Shown in pieces: positions 17,741-27,253 of a stretch of DNA of 64,000 bases (its first letter is position 1; each line of letters starts with the position of its first letter). The position numbers were made by a program, and so were the translations under genes. Source of the DNA: Solobacterium sp. (lineage in GTDB: Bacteria > Bacillota_I > Bacilli_A > Erysipelotrichales > Erysipelotrichaceae); contig JAFRMA010000071.1 of the NCBI GenBank assembly GCA_017430925.1, positions 1 to 64,000 on the forward strand. Reading direction: 5' to 3'. The notes under the pieces are model-generated. The model worked only from the letters and a program-made list of their open reading frames with translations. It was not told where the DNA came from and did not search any database.

Positions 17741-18433
17741 ATGGAACAGGAAAAACACTACAGACATGAGCTCAAGTATGCCATCCCCTATGGTGACTAT
17801 CTTGCCATACGCAAGCGTTTACAGAAGATCATGACCTCTGATTCGCATGCCGATTCATCCGGGTTATACCGTATCCGAAGTATCTATTTCGACAACAGTG
17901 ATGACAAGGCTCTCAGAGAAAAGGCCGACGGAATCGCAAAGCGCGAGAAATTCCGTATCCGTTACTACAACGATGACTTCTCGTTCATCACTCTGGAGAA
18001 AAAAATGAAGATCAATAACCTGTGTCTGAAATATGACGCGCAGATCACGGAAGAAGAATGCCGGAAGATCGTGAACGGAGATCTTGGTTTTATGAAGGAA
18101 CATCCGCAGGAACTGGTCAGGGAACTGTATGCCAAGATGCAGTATCAGCGTCTTCGTCCTCGTGTACTGGTCTCCTATGTCCGTGAGCCCTATATCTATG
18201 CGCCGGGGAATGTCCGTGTCACCTTTGATTCCCAGATCCGGACCACCCTGTTCCATCAGGAATTTCTGACAAAACAAGTATCCGATATCAGCGCAACAGA
18301 TACACCGCAGGACATGTTTCTTGAAGTTAAATATGACGCGTTTTTACCGGAAATCATACAGGATCTGATCCAGATCCCCTGGATCCGGCAACAGGCCTTT
18401 TCCAAGTATGGTGCGTGCCGCAGGTTTGGTTAA
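17741..18433 (+). CDS. VTC-domain protein (polyphosphate polymerase-like)
   Basis: A 230-residue soluble protein matching the VTC domain, the tunnel-shaped catalytic domain that makes polyphosphate from ATP in yeast Vtc4. Basic and acidic strand motifs are present in order: RHELKY (8-13), YRIRSIYFDN, REKFRIRYYN, LEKKMK and, near the end, FLEVKYD. The C-terminal SKYGACRR is also typical. AAAGGAGG precedes the ATG. It is first in a three-gene operon with a DUF4956 membrane protein and a CotH-like kinase, a set that recurs in bacteria. Bacterial members are poorly tested, so the activity is inferred from the family. Confidence 0.88.
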   Translation: MEQEKHYRHELKYAIPYGDYLAIRKRLQKIMTSDSHADSSGLYRIRSIYFDNSDDKALREKADGIAKREKFRIRYYNDDFSFITLEKKMKINNLCLKYDAQITEEECRKIVNGDLGFMKEHPQELVRELYAKMQYQRLRPRVLVSYVREPYIYAPGNVRVTFDSQIRTTLFHQEFLTKQVSDISATDTPQDMFLEVKYDAFLPEIIQDLIQIPWIRQQAFSKYGACRRFG

Positions 18434-18454
18434 TAAGTAAAGGAGGAAAATCAA

Positions 18455-19126
18455 ATGACATTCGGCGATATTTTCAAATCTAGTTTTCTGGAGAGTATAA
18501 CAGAGTTTTCTGCAGTGGATACACTGATCGGCATGTGTTTTGCGCTGGTTATCGGATTATTTATCTTTGAGATCTATAAGAAAACGTTCAGCGGGATCAT
18601 GTATTCCAACGGTTTCGGTATGTCTCTTGTCGGATTAGCTCTGGTAACGACGCTTGTGATCATGGCAGTGACTTCCAACGTTGTATTATCCCTCGGTATG
18701 GTCGGTGCCCTTTCAATCGTCCGTTTCCGTGCTGCCATCAAAGAACCAATGGAGATCGTCTTCCTGTTCTGGTCACTTGCGGTCGGTATTGTCATCGGTG
18801 CCGGAATGATCCCGCTGGCAGTGATTGGTTCTGTCATCATCGGCTTGATCCTGGTTCTGTTTGTAAGTAAGAAAATCACCAATACTCCGTATATTCTGAT
18901 TGTGAACTGCCAGGGTGAAAACGCTGAAGCAGATATGCTGAATATTCTCAAGAATTCTGCGGAAAAGTATATCGTCAAGTCAAAAACAGTAAACGATGCC
19001 GGGATTGAATTGACAACGGAGATTCGTGTAAAAGATACAGATACAGGCTTTGTCAATCGTATTAATGAGCTCGCCGGTGTTTCCGGTGCCACTCTGGTGA
19101 TGTTTAACGGGGAATACATGTCCTGA
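18455..19126 (+). CDS. DUF4956 membrane protein
   Basis: A 223-residue membrane protein with about four helices in the first 150 residues and a cytosolic domain of about 75 residues after them. The conserved core LSIVRFRAAIKEPMEI, between helices 2 and 3, marks DUF4956, a family of unknown function found beside VTC-domain genes. The tail (NCQGENAEADMLNILK and following) looks like a small ferredoxin-like fold. It follows the VTC gene by 21 bases with a strong AAAGGAGG site. It could pass the VTC product across the membrane or anchor the enzyme; neither is shown. Confidence 0.88.
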   Translation: MTFGDIFKSSFLESITEFSAVDTLIGMCFALVIGLFIFEIYKKTFSGIMYSNGFGMSLVGLALVTTLVIMAVTSNVVLSLGMVGALSIVRFRAAIKEPMEIVFLFWSLAVGIVIGAGMIPLAVIGSVIIGLILVLFVSKKITNTPYILIVNCQGENAEADMLNILKNSAEKYIVKSKTVNDAGIELTTEIRVKDTDTGFVNRINELAGVSGATLVMFNGEYMS

Positions 19127-19140
19127 GGAAAGGAATCGTC

Positions 19141-21232
19141 ATGGCTGCAAACAAACATATAACGAAAGTAATCATCGCACTTATGGCCGCAGCCGTCGCA
19201 CTGTGCTTCCTCGCAATCGGATATTCCGGCAAATTAACGGAACTGGCCGGCGGCCTCGGTGTCCGGATGGAATATGAATCGAAACTCTTTGATACGGATG
19301 AAGTCATACAAATAGATATTCAGATGGATGAAGACACATGGAATGAGATGCTTGACAATGCCATGGCGGAAGAATACTACGTCTGTAACGTCGTCATCAA
19401 CGGGAAAAGAGTAAACAATGTTGCTATCCGTCCGAAAGGAAATACCAGCTTGTCGGCAATCGCGATGGATCCTGAAACAGACCGGTACAGCCTGAAACTG
19501 GAGTTTGGTCATTATGTGAAAGGACAGACTTGTTTCGGTCTGGATAAACTGATCCTGAATAATAACTATGCCGATGCCACAAATATGAAGGAAGCCATCA
19601 TCTATGATATGTATCAGTACCTCGGTGCGGCATCTTCCCTGTACAACTATGCGGAAGTATCCGTCAACGGAGAATACTGGGGTGTATATCTGGCCCTGGA
19701 AGGTGTGGAAGACAGTTTCCTTCTCAGGAACTACGGAGCCCAGGATGGTGAGTTATACAAACCGGATAGTATGGAGATGGGCGGCGGTAATTCCTCTTCG
19801 GGCTCTTCCATGCCGAATATGGGAAACATGGATTTCTCCAACTTCGACATATCGGACTTCAAGGATATGACTCCTCCGTCCGGTGAAGGTGGTTTCTCCT
19901 TCGGAGGCGGTCCGTCTCAGGAAGAAAGCAGTGACAGACCTTCCGGTGATTTCTCCGGAGGTAACTTCAGTTTTGATCCGAATAATATGCCGGATACGGG
20001 TGATTCCCGGCCTTCGGGCTTTGGCGGCTTCTCCATGGGAGGCGGCGGAGCTAACCTGAATTACACAGATGATGATCTGGACAGTTATTCCACGATCTGG
20101 GAAGGCTCAGTCACAAAAACCAGTAAATCTGATCATAGAAAGGTCGTAACTGCTCTGAAGAATATCAGTGAGGGAACGGATCTGGAAACTTACCTGGATG
20201 TGGATAATATACTTAAATATATGGCTGTACATACCTTTTCGGTAAACATGGACAGTCTCTCCGGTTCCATGGCGCACAACTATTATCTTTACGAGTATGA
20301 TGGTCAGCTGAATCTGTTTCCCTGGGACTATAACCTCTCTTTAGGCGGAATGTCCATGGGGAGTGATGCGAATGCGACGGAGATGATCAATGACGCTATT
20401 GATACTCCATTCTCCGGCACTAAGTTCTTTGACGCCTTGCTTGAAAATGAAGAATACCTGACACGGTACCATGAGTATTTACAGCAACTGGTGGATGAAT
20501 ATGTGAACGGCGGACGGTTTGATGAAGTATATAACCGGATCAGGAATCAGATTGATTCTCTTGTGGAAACCGATCCCACCGCATTCTACCCGTATGATGA
20601 ATACCAGACGGCAGCAGACATCCTGTATGAGACTATCAAGTTACGTGCAGAAAGCATTGACGGGCAGCTGGATGGTACGATTCCTTCCACGGATGAAGGT
20701 CAGCGTCAGGATTCCTCCTCACTGATCGACGCATCACATATCGATATTAAAGCAATGGGTCGTTTCAATATGGGCGGTAGCTCCGAAGGTGACTTCGGAC
20801 GTTCCGATAAGATAAAAAAAAACTTGTTTCCCGGGATCCTCCAATACAGCAGAGGAAAACGGTCAGATGCAGGAAGGCGGTATGCCTTCCGGAATGCCTG
20901 ACGGGTTTGATCCGGGGAATATGCCGGACCAGTCCGGCGGAGAAAACACCCCGGGTATGAGTAATTTCAATCCCGGATCCATGCCGGATATGGGCGGCTT
21001 TACACCTCCCGGTTCAAGTGATTCTTCAGCGGATGTTTCCCAGAGTAAGCCGGATAGTGAGATGCCTGCAGGATTCCCTTCTGGCGCAGGAAATGAGCGC
21101 CCCTCCTCCTTCTCCGCTATGCCGGGACAGTCTTCCCAGGCAAAAACCAGTAATCTGATCACATACGGAATATGCCTGGCAGGAATGATCACAGCACTTC
21201 TGATCGTAACCCGGGTCAAGCGTAGAAGATAA
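19141..21232 (+). CDS. CotH-like kinase, frame-broken at a run of nine A
   Basis: A membrane-bound, outward-facing CotH-type protein kinase. An N-terminal helix (residues 9-29) is followed by CotH signatures RPKGNTS, RYSLKLEF, NNNYADATNMKEA, VNGEYWGVYL and, near 395, FPWDYNLSLGG. A low-complexity Gly/Ser/Met/Pro insert lies at about 218-300. As written, the frame stops at 20901 after 586 residues. The next frame (to 21232) continues the same Gly/Pro/Met composition, then a transmembrane helix and a KRRR tail. Removing one A from the run at 20814-20822 joins them into about 696 residues. Slippage, phase variation, mutation or a read error are all possible. Confidence 0.85.
20814..20822 (+). 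repeat. Homopolymer of nine A inside the CotH gene
   Basis: The run spans codons ATA AAA AAA AAC. With eight A the frame runs on into the 3' reading frame. Such runs are prone to polymerase slippage and to sequencing error. Confidence 0.9.
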
Positions 21233-21236
21233 TATA

Positions 21237-21266
21237 AAACAGGAGATCTCAGGATCCCCTGTTTTT
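21237..21266. terminator. Terminator between convergent CotH and carboxylesterase genes
   Basis: The AACAGG/CCTGTT stem continues, after one mismatch, into GATC/GATC around a four-base loop, with five T on the plus strand and A-rich sequence on the other side. It may serve both convergent genes. Confidence 0.75.
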
Positions 21267-21279
21267 CTTTGAATACGAT

Positions 21280-22689
21280 TTATTTGCCGGACTGACGTAT
21301 GATTTCTTCCCGGAGTTCTGTGAGCTTTCCGCTGGTGATCTCATCATAGTCATCCATATGGCACCCTTCCCTGCACAGTGTCATGCTCAGGTGTCTTTCG
21401 TCGTATGGTTTCCATACGGATAATCCTTCACCGTTGGGATTTCCTGTCCCTGCGAAATTCGCCCAGTATTTCTGCATTTCTTCAGACAAACGCCAGTCTT
21501 CACCGGTATAGGGTCTCCAAGACCCATCCAGTGTTCCGAATTGGTAACGGTTGTCGCAGGAATGCGGTGTTCCGGCATCGTCTCCCGGCTGCGGAGCGTC
21601 AAAGATATAGTGATATACCGGTTTCTTTCCGTTTCGATACATTGTTTTCGCAAAAGCTGTACTCTGGGCAGCGAGGTTTGAGCCGAACATCGGCGGTTTC
21701 TCACTGATACCTTCATCCACCGTACAGCCGATAATGATATCCAGGTCATCCAGTTTTCCCTTAACGATCATCTGGTCGATATCCTCCGGAAGAACATAAC
21801 CGTCTGTATACAGGTTGAATCCGTTAAAGAACCCCAGTGTATCGTTGGCATCCCGCAGTGTTTCCGCACTGAGTCTGCGCATCTCCGCAATATTCCGGCA
21901 TCCCAGCATCCGCATGAAATCGATGCCTTTCTGTTCCTGTTGTTTTCGTGTAGTACTTCCCATTACGGAACCGATACCGCCGGCCGACTGCACGGAGATA
22001 CGGCGTATACTGTGTTCACTGAGCGGGGAACATACAGCCGCAAGCGCACATCTGCCCCCTGCCGACTGTCCGAATACCGTGATGTTCTCCGGATCTCCGC
22101 CAAATGCACGTATATTATCCCGGACCCACTTTATCGCCGCAATCTGATCCATCAGACCGTAATTTCCGGAAGAATCGTGACCGCTTTCTTCCGCAAGTTC
22201 CGGATGTACATAGAAACCGAAGATATTCAGCCGGTAAGTAACCGAAATCAGGATACATCCCTGCCTGCAGAAAGCATCTCCACAGTATTCATAGTCTGAT
22301 CCATACCACTGCTGGCATCCTCCGCCGTGAATATAGATCATCACCGGGAGATTCGACTCCGGTGTTTCTGCCGGAGTATAGATATTCAGATACAGGCAGT
22401 CTTCGCTCATCTCCGGAGGATACGGATAATTTGGAATCAGGATATACGGATGCCCGCTGTCGTCCGTGACATCATCCACAGCTTCTGTCCAGCGGTCATA
22501 CTGCATACATGCAGGTCCATAGGTATCTGTCACGCGTATTCCCTGCCAGGATTCAGGTTCTTGAGGGGCTTTCCAGCGTAGTTCTCCTGTTGGTGCTTTC
22601 GCATAGGGAACACCGCGGAAAAGCGTGTAGCCCGCATTGGAGGATACACCCTGCAGGATTCCGTATTTTGTCTGTACTTCTCTGATCAT
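21280..22689 (-). CDS. Carboxylesterase, type B (second copy)
   Basis: A 469-residue cholinesterase-fold carboxylesterase, shorter than the copy at 12815-14413. The oxyanion motif IHGGG is near residue 120 and the nucleophile is Ser209 in GQSAGG. The C-terminal region carries the expected acidic and His segments (TVDEG and AGTPHSCD). There is no signal peptide. It starts four bases after the GH13 gene, whose stop lies in its ribosome site, and it is last in a seven-gene operon. It probably removes an acyl or methyl ester from a sugar processed by the neighbouring enzymes. Confidence 0.93.
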   Translation of the reverse strand: MIREVQTKYGILQGVSSNAGYTLFRGVPYAKAPTGELRWKAPQEPESWQGIRVTDTYGPACMQYDRWTEAVDDVTDDSGHPYILIPNYPYPPEMSEDCLYLNIYTPAETPESNLPVMIYIHGGGCQQWYGSDYEYCGDAFCRQGCILISVTYRLNIFGFYVHPELAEESGHDSSGNYGLMDQIAAIKWVRDNIRAFGGDPENITVFGQSAGGRCALAAVCSPLSEHSIRRISVQSAGGIGSVMGSTTRKQQEQKGIDFMRMLGCRNIAEMRRLSAETLRDANDTLGFFNGFNLYTDGYVLPEDIDQMIVKGKLDDLDIIIGCTVDEGISEKPPMFGSNLAAQSTAFAKTMYRNGKKPVYHYIFDAPQPGDDAGTPHSCDNRYQFGTLDGSWRPYTGEDWRLSEEMQKYWANFAGTGNPNGEGLSVWKPYDERHLSMTLCREGCHMDDYDEITSGKLTELREEIIRQSGK

Positions 22690-22693
22690 CCGA

Positions 22694-24358
22694 TCACTCC
22701 TGTGTTATCGTATAGGTTTCTTTCTCAAAGTCCACATCCAGGGATACAGTGCCGTAAGCATTTCTCCATGTGATCTTCAAATAGGTTTCAACACAGTGTA
22801 CCGTGATCTCCGCATCTTCCGAGAATACCGGACATGTGTTGCGGAAACGCAACAGATCGAGCTGTTTCTTCACGATATCCTTTTCCAGAAGTTGTTCCGC
22901 TTCTTCAAGAGAGAGATTTGTCCGGTTGATCTCCTTATGTCCTCCGGGACCTGCTTTCCGCATGGCTTCATAGTCATTCTTTCCCGCAAAGAGATCCAGA
23001 TACCAGATCTGCGGTTTGCCCGGCATGAAGAGTTGAATCGCTCTTGCCAAAAGCATTCTCGCGTCACTTTCGCCCAGCGCGCTGTAATACGTCGCGTTGA
23101 CCTGGTAATAGACGTTCTTTGCGCCGTGCAGATCCTTGACATAACCGCCGCGGCCAACCACGGTATCAATCAGTGTCTGGATATCATCTTCCGGTAATAA
23201 TCCCTTGAGATCCAGCAGAGGAATTCCGTCATGGCATCCCAGCATGTTTACGGTACGGATATGGTTCTCAATGATCTCATCTGCCCAGGCTTTCAGGTAT
23301 ACGCCGTTCCTGCGGATAAACGCGTCAATGATCAGTCCCGGAAGGAAGAAGTCATAGACCATATATCCCTTCTCTGCCAGTAACTGATATGTCTTTTCTC
23401 CGTAACTCGCATGGATTTCCGGCAATAATGTCAGTCCGTATTCCGAAGCGATACTGTCGATCTTTCCCAGCAGATCCCAGGTTCCGGGATCATTCAGGAA
23501 ATTTCTGGCACCCGGTTCTTTCGGCGCGTAGGCAAACGCATCCAGACGGACGATCGCCACACCGTAATCCGAAAGCTTCTTCAGTGTTTCTCTGTAGTAT
23601 TCCCAGACCAGAGGAGACTTGATGTTCAGATCCATCTGTCCCAGATAACTGCGCTTCGCTTCCAGCTTTTCTCTCAGTTCAGGCGCATACTTCTCGTATG
23701 GTCCGAATCCGATTTCTGCCGGTGTCTTCTTCTGCTTCAGCGCTTCATTGACGATCCTGCATACTTCTGTGGCTGTTCCGTACTGCATGCCGAGATCTCT
23801 GACCAGTTCCAGAGGGTCCAGAGGATTGTAGATCACTTCCTGGTAGAACGTATTCCAGTACGGGACATCTCTTCCGTCCGGGAAACGTACCATCAAGATC
23901 GGCAATCCGGCTTTGCGGAAGAACATGTCCTTGATGATCTCGGGATCCGGCTGGATATATCCTCCTTCGGTCATTGTCCCGTGACCTTCCCAGAAACGGT
24001 TCCAGTCAATGAAGAAGTCCCTGTATGGTGATTCTTCCCCGTTGCGGATAATATCCTGGAACTGGCGGGAAAGCACAGAAATATGATTGAGGATGAAATC
24101 CATCAGAAGATCGATTCCGAGTTTGTGCAGATCTTCAATATCTTTCGGATCAGCCAGGGTCTCGGAGATCTCATAATCGATCAGGGAGAAGCCCCGGTCT
24201 AAATCGGTATTGAATACACTTGGCAGGATATAGAAAGAACGGAATACATCTTTGAATTCCTCTTTCTGCAGTAGAGAGACAATATCGGATAACCTTCCCC
24301 CGACACTGTCCGGGTAGGCGTTCAGCATTGTACCAATGCCCATTTTCTTCTGTTCCAT
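22694..24358 (-). CDS. GH13 sucrose-phosphorylase-like enzyme
   Basis: A 554-residue alpha-amylase-family protein. The four conserved regions read DFILNH (His92), VRLDAFAYA (nucleophile Asp273), LLPEIH (acid/base Glu314) and GCHDGIP (His376-Asp377). The HDGI form in place of HD-N/Q is typical of subfamily GH13_18, which holds sucrose, sucrose-6-phosphate and glucosylglycerate phosphorylases. Such enzymes split the glycoside with phosphate to give alpha-glucose 1-phosphate. I place the start at MEQKKMG with AGGAG five bases away. The adjacent P-loop kinase could phosphorylate the second product; the acceptor sugar is unknown. Confidence 0.85.
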   Translation of the reverse strand: MEQKKMGIGTMLNAYPDSVGGRLSDIVSLLQKEEFKDVFRSFYILPSVFNTDLDRGFSLIDYEISETLADPKDIEDLHKLGIDLLMDFILNHISVLSRQFQDIIRNGEESPYRDFFIDWNRFWEGHGTMTEGGYIQPDPEIIKDMFFRKAGLPILMVRFPDGRDVPYWNTFYQEVIYNPLDPLELVRDLGMQYGTATEVCRIVNEALKQKKTPAEIGFGPYEKYAPELREKLEAKRSYLGQMDLNIKSPLVWEYYRETLKKLSDYGVAIVRLDAFAYAPKEPGARNFLNDPGTWDLLGKIDSIASEYGLTLLPEIHASYGEKTYQLLAEKGYMVYDFFLPGLIIDAFIRRNGVYLKAWADEIIENHIRTVNMLGCHDGIPLLDLKGLLPEDDIQTLIDTVVGRGGYVKDLHGAKNVYYQVNATYYSALGESDARMLLARAIQLFMPGKPQIWYLDLFAGKNDYEAMRKAGPGGHKEINRTNLSLEEAEQLLEKDIVKKQLDLLRFRNTCPVFSEDAEITVHCVETYLKITWRNAYGTVSLDVDFEKETYTITQE

Positions 24359-24365
24359 AGTTCTC

Positions 24366-25274
24366 CTAAAAGTCTTCCGGTGACATGAATTCACCGCTCT
24401 TGGATAAGATGATCTTTGCGTATTTTGCCCGCTCTGTCAGTTCTTCCTGCTCGATTTCCAGAACCATTGTCGTAAAATCCGAATCGGTCTTTCCGTCACG
24501 GGCACGTAATCTGCGATGTTCTCTGGTTTCTTCCGGTGTGGAATTCAGCAGTACCGGGATGTCGATCCCGTTGATATTTCCATTTCCTCCGTGTGTCCAT
24601 TCCAGAATCAGAACATCGGTTTCCGTAAGATCTACGGGGTCATACCAGCGTGCTTCTTCACTGCGCCCCATACGCTTGAAGTATATCTGGTTCTTCCCCT
24701 CCCTGAATGCCTGCAGGATCGCGTTGACTTCATCGTAATCCTGTTCAAGTCTTGTGCCGAGATACCCTTTCAAAGCTTTTCTTCCGGCTTCCTGGTAGGA
24801 TTTCAGCCAGGGATATTCTTCTCTTCGTTTCGGATCGGGATCTTTCTCCGTTTCCCAGAGAGAAGAGAGTTCCTTCTGTACTTCTTCGTTATATTGTCCG
24901 GAAGAAACCAGTCCCTTGAGTCCGTTGGCGCGGAAGATGGAGAGACGTTCAGCATCGTTGTACAGAGGGATGCGGAACGGATAGTTGTCTCCGGACATGA
25001 CATAGGTTCCTATCCCGCATTCATTCAGGTAATACGCCAGCAGAGACGCAATCTCACTCTTCCCTACTCCGGATCCTCCGAATACCGAAACAACAGCACG
25101 TTCCGTACCAAGTGCTTTCAATTCTTCAAGTAAGACCGGGAAGATCTTCTCTGCTTTATGTACGTGGGTTTCATCAATGCGGATCTTATCCCCAGGCATA
25201 TCTCCGTGCGGCAGGTTCTCCGCAAGTTCGGGGAATCCCCGGAATTCCAGGTTTTCCAGTTTTTCTTTTAACAT
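24366..25274 (-). CDS. P-loop kinase (uridine kinase/APS kinase-like)
   Basis: A 302-residue soluble ATPase or kinase. A P-loop GGSGVGKSE lies at residues 66-74, and the following SGDNYPFRIPLYND resembles the substrate loop of uridine kinase/phosphoribulokinase relatives. A likely Walker B strand is VLILEWTHG. A basic RRLRARDGKTDSDF segment near 260 could form the lid. Databases often label similar proteins adenylylsulfate kinase, but nothing here points to sulfate metabolism. Flanked by a GH13 phosphorylase and a sugar deacetylase, a sugar or sugar-acid kinase is more plausible. Confidence 0.7.
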   Translation of the reverse strand: MLKEKLENLEFRGFPELAENLPHGDMPGDKIRIDETHVHKAEKIFPVLLEELKALGTERAVVSVFGGSGVGKSEIASLLAYYLNECGIGTYVMSGDNYPFRIPLYNDAERLSIFRANGLKGLVSSGQYNEEVQKELSSLWETEKDPDPKRREEYPWLKSYQEAGRKALKGYLGTRLEQDYDEVNAILQAFREGKNQIYFKRMGRSEEARWYDPVDLTETDVLILEWTHGGNGNINGIDIPVLLNSTPEETREHRRLRARDGKTDSDFTTMVLEIEQEELTERAKYAKIILSKSGEFMSPEDF

Positions 25275-25277
25275 GTT

Positions 25278-26366
25278 TTACTCCTTCACCGTTTTGCGGA
25301 TAAAGGCTGCCAGTTCTCTTCCCATACGTTCATGGGACTTCGCAGACGGATGTCCGGCTGCCCCGAAGCCTTCCATCATCACGATCACCGGGATGAACTC
25401 GAAACAGAAGAGTTTCTCGTCTCCTGTTTCTTCCTTGAGTTCATTGACCACATCACGGATCCGGTGATAGAGATAGTAATCGATCGATCCGAGGGAACAG
25501 ATGATCACGGTATCGGGACCGTTCAGTTCACGTACTTTCTTCACGAATTCCTTATAGCGGTCATGGAACCAGAGTTCCATTCCTTCAACCGCATTGAAAT
25601 CCCGGTAGAAACGAATCGGATTGGCATCGTTTGTCCCGAGATTCAGGACGATGACATCATTCTTGTGTGTATGAAAATCCCACTTCGTGAGTTCCCTGCC
25701 GTGTTTTGTTTCATAGAGTTCATCGGTATATTCGTAGATATCTTCCATGGCATGCATAGGCCAGAGAGGATGTTCCGGCTTCGCTGCGTTGATTCCGGAT
25801 TCCGCGATCACGGACCACTCATATCCCAGTTCGCGGGCTGCCAGAGCTTCATAGGTGATCCATCCGTTTTCTTCCGATGTCTTGAACTCAAAAGAATTAT
25901 TCGGTGATTCATTGCCGAAGCCGCAGGTAATGGAATCTCCGATGATCTCCATGACCGGTTTCTTTTCTTCCGGCAGGTCCAGGAATTCACCGTCGGTGAC
26001 CACATCTGCCAGCCCCAGTTTCCCGCGGGCATTCTCCGAAAGCTTGATCAGACGCAGATCCACAGTCTTTTCTTCTTCACTTTCGTATACGGTGAGCCAT
26101 TGTTCGGGTTCTCTGCATTCATGGCGGTATATGAGTTCATCACCAACTGCCGCCCCCAGACACGGCCAGTCTGCCGGAGGCTGAGGCATACCCGGCATCG
26201 CAGCGATTTGATCCGGCTCCGCATACACACGCACTTTGAGCGTTTTTCCGCGGAAACGGACAGTAATACCGGTACATGTCCAGTTCATGTAAAGAGCGTT
26301 CTTTTCCTCATCGTACAACGTTCTGCCGTGGATCCGGCATTTCGGTAAGAGTTCTTTTATCTTCAT
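25278..26366 (-). CDS. SGNH/GDSL hydrolase, CE2-like acetylesterase
   Basis: A 362-residue esterase. The N-terminal 135 residues look like the beta-sandwich domain of CE2-type acetylxylan esterases (WTCTGITVRFRG). The SGNH domain follows with block I GDSIT (Ser145), the GTNDAN block and the catalytic His in AAGHPSAKSH near 335. There is no signal peptide, although CE2 enzymes are usually secreted, so it may act on imported acetylated sugars. Its ATG overlaps the Nif3-like stop as ATGA and the kinase follows three bases later, so translation is tightly coupled. Confidence 0.88.
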   Translation of the reverse strand: MKIKELLPKCRIHGRTLYDEEKNALYMNWTCTGITVRFRGKTLKVRVYAEPDQIAAMPGMPQPPADWPCLGAAVGDELIYRHECREPEQWLTVYESEEEKTVDLRLIKLSENARGKLGLADVVTDGEFLDLPEEKKPVMEIIGDSITCGFGNESPNNSFEFKTSEENGWITYEALAARELGYEWSVIAESGINAAKPEHPLWPMHAMEDIYEYTDELYETKHGRELTKWDFHTHKNDVIVLNLGTNDANPIRFYRDFNAVEGMELWFHDRYKEFVKKVRELNGPDTVIICSLGSIDYYLYHRIRDVVNELKEETGDEKLFCFEFIPVIVMMEGFGAAGHPSAKSHERMGRELAAFIRKTVKE

Positions 26367-27232
26367 CCGTGATTTCCTCCTTTGACGATAAATCCATACA
26401 TATCCCTGCTGGGCACATAATGAACCGGTACTTCTGTTACCAGATCACCCAGCCAGTCTTTCATATAACGCATACCCAGTTCTTCCCAGTTGAAGTGACC
26501 GATATTGATCACTGCCTTGGTCTTCCCCAGTTCTACAGCGTCACGTACATAGGAGAGTGTTGTCCAGTCAATCACTTCTCCCGGCAGGATCACATCTGCC
26601 TTCTTTTCCAAAGTTTCAATGACCTTTACGGAGTATTCGCCTGCCGTTCCGTCTTTCTTCTTGTAGTTCATCGGATAGAGATGGCCGACGAACGCAATTC
26701 TGGAAACGACCGCATCCGGATCACCGACATACCGCAGTCCGTTGAGACCGATCTTTTCAATGATCTCTTCACATAGTTCTCTCAGTGTCTCCGGTTCAAT
26801 TGTCACAAGATAATGTCCGAACAGAACACTGTCGGGGTCAAGTACAGCCTTGTCTTCCCAGCCCAGGTATTTCAGCACACCGGTAAAGATGGAATCCGGA
26901 CGATGCGCGTGCATATGATCGTGGTCTCTCCAGATACAGATACCGTGTTCATCAATCAATGCTTTCTTCTCTTCGTAGACCGTATTCTCAAAATCTTCAA
27001 ACCACCCGTCTTTATCCGCGGATGTATAGAACGTCGGTTCGTGTACAACAATGAGATTCGCGCCGAGTTCGATTGCTTTACGCAGCACATGGATATTGGG
27101 TGTCAGCGCACATACGACACCTGTGCACTCTGCTTCCGGATCACCGGCCTTGTAATCATCACAGCCTGCGTATTCTGCCGGAAACTGCGGATGATATGCC
27201 AGGATCTTTTCGATTACTTCTCTGTTTTTCAT
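26363..27232 (-). CDS. Nif3-like dinuclear metal-centre protein (paralog 2)
   Basis: A 289-residue paralog of the protein at 14914-15726. Shared features are an N-terminal ILAYHP, the VHEPTF metal segment, the DHDHMHAHRPD stretch and a C-terminal NIGHFNWEE. The pair are far closer to each other than to housekeeping Nif3. It overlaps the SGNH esterase by four bases and follows the sialate O-acetylesterase by 21. Its repeated pairing with esterases suggests it processes a product released by them; the reaction is unknown. Confidence 0.8.
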   Translation of the reverse strand: MKNREVIEKILAYHPQFPAEYAGCDDYKAGDPEAECTGVVCALTPNIHVLRKAIELGANLIVVHEPTFYTSADKDGWFEDFENTVYEEKKALIDEHGICIWRDHDHMHAHRPDSIFTGVLKYLGWEDKAVLDPDSVLFGHYLVTIEPETLRELCEEIIEKIGLNGLRYVGDPDAVVSRIAFVGHLYPMNYKKKDGTAGEYSVKVIETLEKKADVILPGEVIDWTTLSYVRDAVELGKTKAVINIGHFNWEELGMRYMKDWLGDLVTEVPVHYVPSRDMYGFIVKGGNHG

Positions 27233-27253
27233 CTTCCCTCTTCTGTGTAATAT

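Noticed and set aside
20867-21232. A separate 121-residue gene after CotH
   Set aside because: It has no ribosome site, overlaps the CotH end, and its Gly/Met/Pro composition continues the CotH insert; a frameshifted CotH explains it better.
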